Shown here: piece by piece, positions 29,680 through 33,774 of the stretch | Position numbering within the stretch: position 1 is the stretch's first letter | Layout of the letters: every line of letters starts with the position of its first letter | DNA from: CAYQTE01 sp964420285 | GTDB taxonomy: Bacteria > Planctomycetota > Phycisphaerae > Tepidisphaerales > Tepidisphaeraceae | Length of the DNA stretch: 33,774 nt | Reading direction: 5' to 3' | Assembly: GCA_964420285.1 (NCBI GenBank) | Contig: CAYQTE010000056.1 | Coordinates: 1 to 33,774, forward strand | Position numbers and translations under genes: made by a program | Notes under the pieces: model-generated | Databases searched by the model: none | What the model was told of the DNA's origin: nothing | The model's input: only the letters and a program-made list of their open reading frames with translations

Positions 29680-29859
29680 TTGTGTAGCACGGGATCTCGC
29701 GGTTCGTGCAGGGCGTTTGGCCGGAAAAACGTGCACACCCGGGGAGCAGCCATGCGGCGGTTTCGACTCCGCACTGGAATCGGATTTGGCCATTGGTACA
29801 ATCCCGCGATCCGTGGTCGAATGTGATTCGGCCGGGAGACACTTCGCGGGAGGAGTACG

Positions 29860-32004
29860 ATGAAGACGCCGGTTCGTGTTGTCGTCGGAGCGTTTGTGTT
29901 GGTTCTGATGCTCGGCGGGCGAGCGGGGGCACAGTACAAATATCCGTTCCTGAATCCCAACCTGTCGATGGAGGCGAGGGTCAACAACATCGTCTCGCTG
30001 CTGACACTGGATGAGAAGATCGTGATGCTGTCGGAACGGCCGGGCGTGCCCCGGCTGGAGATTCGGTCGATGCAGCAGACCGAGGGGCTTCACGGCGTGA
30101 AGGCGGGCGGCGGGACAACCACCACGTATCCGCAGTCGATCGGGCTGGGCGAGACGTGGGATCCGGCCATCCTGCACGAGGTTGGCTACACCGAGGGTTA
30201 CGACGCCCGCTATGTATTCCAAAGTCCCAAATTCGGCCGTGGGGCGCTGATCATCCGCGCGCCCAACGCCGATCTGGGTCGCGATCCGCGTTGGGGTCGC
30301 ACGGAGGAATGTTACGGCGAAGACCCGTTCCTCAACGGCACGCTGGCGGTTGCGTTCATCAAGGGGATGCAGGGTGATGATCCGAAATACTTTCAGGCGG
30401 CGGCGCTGCTGAAACATTTCCTGGCCAACAGCAACGAAAAGGGCCGGGCCGGTTCGTCATCCGATTTCGACGAGCGGCTGTTTTATGAGTATTACTCGGT
30501 TCCGTTCCGGATGGGGTTTGTGGAAGGCGGGGCGAAGTGTTTCATGGCGTCGTACAACGCGTGGAACAAGGTTCCCATGACGACCAACCCGATCATCCAG
30601 AGCGTGGTGGTGAAGGACTGGGGCGTGGATGGCGTGATCTGCACGGACGCCGGTTCGCTGGTCAACATGACCAACGCTCATCATTATTACGCCGATACCA
30701 CGCAGGGCGCGGCCGGGGCGATCAAGGCGGGCATGAACCAGTTCCTGGACAAGGCCGACACGCCGACCCGGAACGCGCTGAGTCAGAACCTGATAAGCGT
30801 GGCGGATCTGGATTATGTCATCAAGGGGACGTTCCGCATGTGGATTCGGCTGGGCTTCCTCGACCCGCCGGATGACAATCCGTACCTCAAGATTGGGACC
30901 GAGGCGGTCGATCCGTGGAGCACACCCAAGAGCAAGGACTCGGTGCGTCTGGCCACGCAGGAGTCGATCGTCCTGCTGAAGAACAGCGGCAATCTGCTGC
31001 CGCTGGACAAGACGGCGCTGAAGTCCATCGCCGTCATCGGCCCGCGCGGCAATGAGGTGGTTCGCGACTGGTACGGCAGCACTCCGCCGTACACCGTCAC
31101 GCCACTGGCGGGCATCAAAAGCAAGGTGGGGTCAGGGGTGAACGTGCAATTCGCCGACGGCAAGGATGTGGCGGCGGCCGTTGAACTGGCCAAATCGTCT
31201 GATGTCGCGATTGTGTGCGTGGGCAACAATCCGAACCCCAATAATGCATGGATGAAGGTGGACGATGACAGCGAGGGCCGCGAGGGAGTTGACCGGGTGA
31301 ACATCACGCTGGGCAGTGGTCAGGAGGATCTGGTCAAGCAGGTTTATGCGGCCAATCCAAAGACCGTGGTCGTGCTGGTGTCCAGCTTCCCCTACGCCAT
31401 CAACTGGACGCAGCAAAACGTCCCCGCCATCCTTCACATGGCCAACAGCAGCCAGGAAATGGGCAACGGCCTGGCCGATGTTCTGTTCGGCGATTACAAC
31501 CCGGCCGGGCGGCTGGATGAGACATGGCCCAAGTCGCTGGATCAACTTCCGGCGATGATGGATTACAACATCCGCGACGGCCGGACTTATATGTATTTCA
31601 AGGGTGAGCCGCTGTACCCGTTCGGATATGGGTTGAGCTACACGAACTTCGCATATTCGAATCTGCGGACGAGTGCGGCGTCGCTCAGCGCCAAGGGTTC
31701 GATCGATGTGAGCGTCGATGTGAAGAACACCGGCGCCAAGGCTGGGGATGAGGTTGTGCAGTTGTACGTCAAGCACATCGGCTCGACGGTGGACCGGCCG
31801 GGCAAGGAATTGCGCGGATTCAAGCGTGTTCCAATCGCGGCCGGTGAGACCAAGACGGTGACGATGACGCTGCCGGCCAGCCGGTTGGCGTATTGGAACA
31901 CCACCAGCAAGAGTTGGGAGGTGGAGAACGACAAGATACAGCTTATGGTTGGCGGATCGTCGGCGGACACGAAAGTGGAGCAGACGATCGCTGTGACCCC
32001 ATGA
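29860..32004 (+). CDS. Secreted GH3 glycoside hydrolase (beta-xylosidase/beta-glucosidase-like)
   Basis: This 714-residue exported enzyme begins at ATG 29860 with GGAGGAG 4 nt before it. A signal peptide (VLVLMLGGRAGAQ) leads to the GH3 TIM-barrel with KHFLANSNE and the nucleophile Asp 263 in VICTDAGS, the second (alpha/beta sandwich) domain from about residue 360 (LLKNSGNLLPLD onward), and a fibronectin III-like domain at the C-terminus (about 600-714). It would release terminal glucose or xylose from plant-type oligosaccharides. It is one of two tandem paralogues, the second beginning 86 nt downstream. A weak TACAAT at 29797 might be its -10. Confidence 0.92.
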   Translation: MKTPVRVVVGAFVLVLMLGGRAGAQYKYPFLNPNLSMEARVNNIVSLLTLDEKIVMLSERPGVPRLEIRSMQQTEGLHGVKAGGGTTTTYPQSIGLGETWDPAILHEVGYTEGYDARYVFQSPKFGRGALIIRAPNADLGRDPRWGRTEECYGEDPFLNGTLAVAFIKGMQGDDPKYFQAAALLKHFLANSNEKGRAGSSSDFDERLFYEYYSVPFRMGFVEGGAKCFMASYNAWNKVPMTTNPIIQSVVVKDWGVDGVICTDAGSLVNMTNAHHYYADTTQGAAGAIKAGMNQFLDKADTPTRNALSQNLISVADLDYVIKGTFRMWIRLGFLDPPDDNPYLKIGTEAVDPWSTPKSKDSVRLATQESIVLLKNSGNLLPLDKTALKSIAVIGPRGNEVVRDWYGSTPPYTVTPLAGIKSKVGSGVNVQFADGKDVAAAVELAKSSDVAIVCVGNNPNPNNAWMKVDDDSEGREGVDRVNITLGSGQEDLVKQVYAANPKTVVVLVSSFPYAINWTQQNVPAILHMANSSQEMGNGLADVLFGDYNPAGRLDETWPKSLDQLPAMMDYNIRDGRTYMYFKGEPLYPFGYGLSYTNFAYSNLRTSAASLSAKGSIDVSVDVKNTGAKAGDEVVQLYVKHIGSTVDRPGKELRGFKRVPIAAGETKTVTMTLPASRLAYWNTTSKSWEVENDKIQLMVGGSSADTKVEQTIAVTP

Positions 32005-32090
32005 GAGCATGGGATAACTTCGGAGCAAGAGAGAGAACGTGATTCGACGCCGAACGCGGTTCGGCCGGTTCAATTCGCAAGAGGAATGCC

Positions 32091-33774
32091 ATGAGAATGC
32101 CACTTCGCCAGGTCGTGTGTGCGTGTGCTGCGATTCTGATGTTGGGCGGGCGCGCTGGCGCCCAAAACAGCTATCCGTTTCAGGACCCAACCAAACCGAT
32201 TGAGGATCGCGTTAACAATATTGTCTCCCTGATGACGATTGCCGAGAAGGTCAACTTCCTGACGCAGCGGCCGGGCGTGACGCGCCTTGGCATCCGCGCC
32301 ATGGGACACGTCGAGGGGCTGCACGGTCTGGCGCTGGGAAAGACCGGCGGCTGGCAGCGGAACAATCCCATCACCACCACCACCTTCACGCAGTCAATCG
32401 GCCTGGGTGAAACGTGGGATGTGAATATCCTGCACACGGCCGGCGCCCTGGAAGGGTACGACGTGCGCTACTGCTATCAAAGCCCCAAATACCATTCCGG
32501 CGGGCTGGTGGTTCGCGCGCCCAACGCCGATCTGGGTCGCGATCCGCGCTGGGGGCGTACCGAGGAATGCTACGGCGAGGATCCGTTCCTCAACGGGACG
32601 ATGGCCGTTTCGTTCATCAAGGGCATGCAGGGCGACGATCCGAAATACTGGCAGGCGGCGAATCTGCTGAAGCACTTTCTGGCCAACAGCAACGAAAAGG
32701 GCCGGGCGGGTTCGTCATCCGATTTCGATGACCGGCTATTTTATGAGTATTACTCGGTGCCGTTCCGGATGGGATTTGTCGAGGGCGGGGCCAGGTGTTT
32801 CATGGCGTCGTATAACGCATGGAACCATATACCGATGACCGCCAATCCGATCATCAATGCCGTGGTGGTCAAGGACTGGGGCGTGGACGGCATCATCTGC
32901 ACCGATGCCGGCTCGCTGGGCAACATGACGCGGGCGCACCACTATTATGACGACACGACGCACGGGGCGGCCGGGGCGATCAAGGCCGGGATCAACCAGT
33001 TCCTTGACCAGCCGGTAGCGCCCACCAACGACGCCCTGGCCCAGAATCTGTTGACCGAGGCGGACATCAATACGGTCATCAAGGGCACGCTGCGGGTCTG
33101 GATCCGTTTGGGTCTTCTCGATCCGCCGGACAATAATCCGTACGCCAAGATCGGCACGGAGCCGACCGAGCCGTGGAATACGCAGAAGAACAAGGACGCG
33201 GTGCGGCTGGAGACGCAGGAGGCGATCGTCCTGCTGAAGAACAACGGGAATTTGCTGCCGCTGGACAAGACGGCGGTGAAGTCGATCGCCATGATCGGCC
33301 CGCGGGCCAACACGGTTGATTTCGACTGGTACAGCGGCGATCCCCCTTACTCGGTGACACCCGTGGCGGGCATCAAGAGCAAGGTGGGGGCGGGCGTGAA
33401 TGTGCAGTACGCCGATGGCAAGGACGTTGCGGCAGCGGTCGCTCTGGCCAAGAGTTCGGATATCGCCGTCGTCTGCGTGGGCAACAATCCGAATCCGAAC
33501 AACACATGGAACAAGGTGGACGATGACAGCGAGGGGCGCGAAGCTGTTGACCGGGTGAACATCACACTCGGCAGCGGGCAGGAAGATCTGGTCAAGCAGG
33601 TTTTCGCGGCCAACCCAAAGACGGTGGTCGTGCTGGTGTCCAGCTTCCCCTACGCCATCAACTGGACGCAGGAGAATGTCCCGGCCATCGTTCACATGGC
33701 CCACAACAGCCCGGAAGAGGGCAACGCGCTGGCCGATGTTCTGTTCGGCGACTACAACCCGGCCGGGCGGCTTG
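32091..33774 (+). CDS. Second GH3 glycoside hydrolase (partial, 3' end off window)
   Basis: This frame is open from ATG 32091 to the window edge, 561 residues. GAGGAA precedes the start by a few bases. The signal peptide, KHFLANSNEKGR motif, nucleophile Asp 272 in IICTDAGS and GH3 C-domain match the first enzyme, and long stretches are identical. The N-terminal region (about 20-90) is the most different, with GLALGKTGGWQRNN in place of the first enzyme's short loop. The gene continues beyond the window; the missing part should contain the fibronectin-like domain. It is likely a duplicate with a slightly different substrate. Confidence 0.92.
   Translation, partial: MRMPLRQVVCACAAILMLGGRAGAQNSYPFQDPTKPIEDRVNNIVSLMTIAEKVNFLTQRPGVTRLGIRAMGHVEGLHGLALGKTGGWQRNNPITTTTFTQSIGLGETWDVNILHTAGALEGYDVRYCYQSPKYHSGGLVVRAPNADLGRDPRWGRTEECYGEDPFLNGTMAVSFIKGMQGDDPKYWQAANLLKHFLANSNEKGRAGSSSDFDDRLFYEYYSVPFRMGFVEGGARCFMASYNAWNHIPMTANPIINAVVVKDWGVDGIICTDAGSLGNMTRAHHYYDDTTHGAAGAIKAGINQFLDQPVAPTNDALAQNLLTEADINTVIKGTLRVWIRLGLLDPPDNNPYAKIGTEPTEPWNTQKNKDAVRLETQEAIVLLKNNGNLLPLDKTAVKSIAMIGPRANTVDFDWYSGDPPYSVTPVAGIKSKVGAGVNVQYADGKDVAAAVALAKSSDIAVVCVGNNPNPNNTWNKVDDDSEGREAVDRVNITLGSGQEDLVKQVFAANPKTVVVLVSSFPYAINWTQENVPAIVHMAHNSPEEGNALADVLFGDYNPAGRL

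Noticed and set aside
28621..30417. A 598-codon minus-strand frame over the glycosyltransferase and first GH3 gene
   Set aside because: It is Arg/His-rich shadow sequence spanning two real genes, with no recognisable protein pattern.

Overview
The window is about 33.8 kb of GC-rich bacterial DNA. It most likely comes from a planctomycete, probably of the Phycisphaerae type. The reasons are the DUF4159 protein beside a MoxR ATPase, a zinc-ribbon membrane protein ending in CxxCG..CPECG, the PrkA/YeaH/SpoVR set, many short secreted proteins of no known function, and several families of hairpin-forming intergenic repeats. This placement is inference; there is no rRNA or other marker gene. I found no tRNA, rRNA, CRISPR array or insertion sequence.

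Region 1 (341-5440) is a tight four-gene plus-strand operon: a VWA-domain protein, a PP2C phosphatase, a very large membrane-anchored protein kinase with coiled coil and helix-hairpin-helix, and a membrane-anchored Mrr-type PD-(D/E)xK nuclease. The first three match the TerY-P triad known from comparative genomics. With the nuclease they look like a phosphorylation-controlled DNA-processing or defence system, and this is the best candidate for a little-described system here. About 1 kb of gene-free, repeat-bearing DNA follows (5441-6498).

Region 2 (6499-11032) holds a small DUF4149-like membrane protein, a divergent GntR regulator with a LacI-type sensor domain, a secreted STN-like protein, a Cys-rich small protein, and an outer-membrane beta-barrel with a CxCxC motif.

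Region 3 (minus strand, 14163 down to 11080) has proB followed by an overlapping pair, an AAA/ABC-type ATPase and a DUF4276 TOPRIM-like protein. This pair resembles the ATPase-TOPRIM anti-phage systems (PARIS/OLD-like).

Region 4 (14593-21511) starts with a B12-fold protein lacking the usual cobalt-binding histidine, placed downstream of an AT-rich palindromic operator-like element and followed by a strong terminator. Then comes the stress kinase operon: prkA (yeaG), a 76-residue membrane protein, yeaH, a VapBC-like toxin-antitoxin pair, and spoVR (ycgB). The toxin-antitoxin pair sits between yeaH and spoVR, which usually act together.

Region 5 (21558-33774) contains a Zn-ribbon membrane protein apparently split in frame by one TAG codon, a secreted PAP2 acid phosphatase whose C-terminus is built from a repeat, an alpha/beta hydrolase, an internally duplicated DUF4159 protein, a MoxR ATPase overlapping a GT39-type glycosyltransferase, and two near-identical secreted GH3 glycosidases in tandem, the second running off the window.
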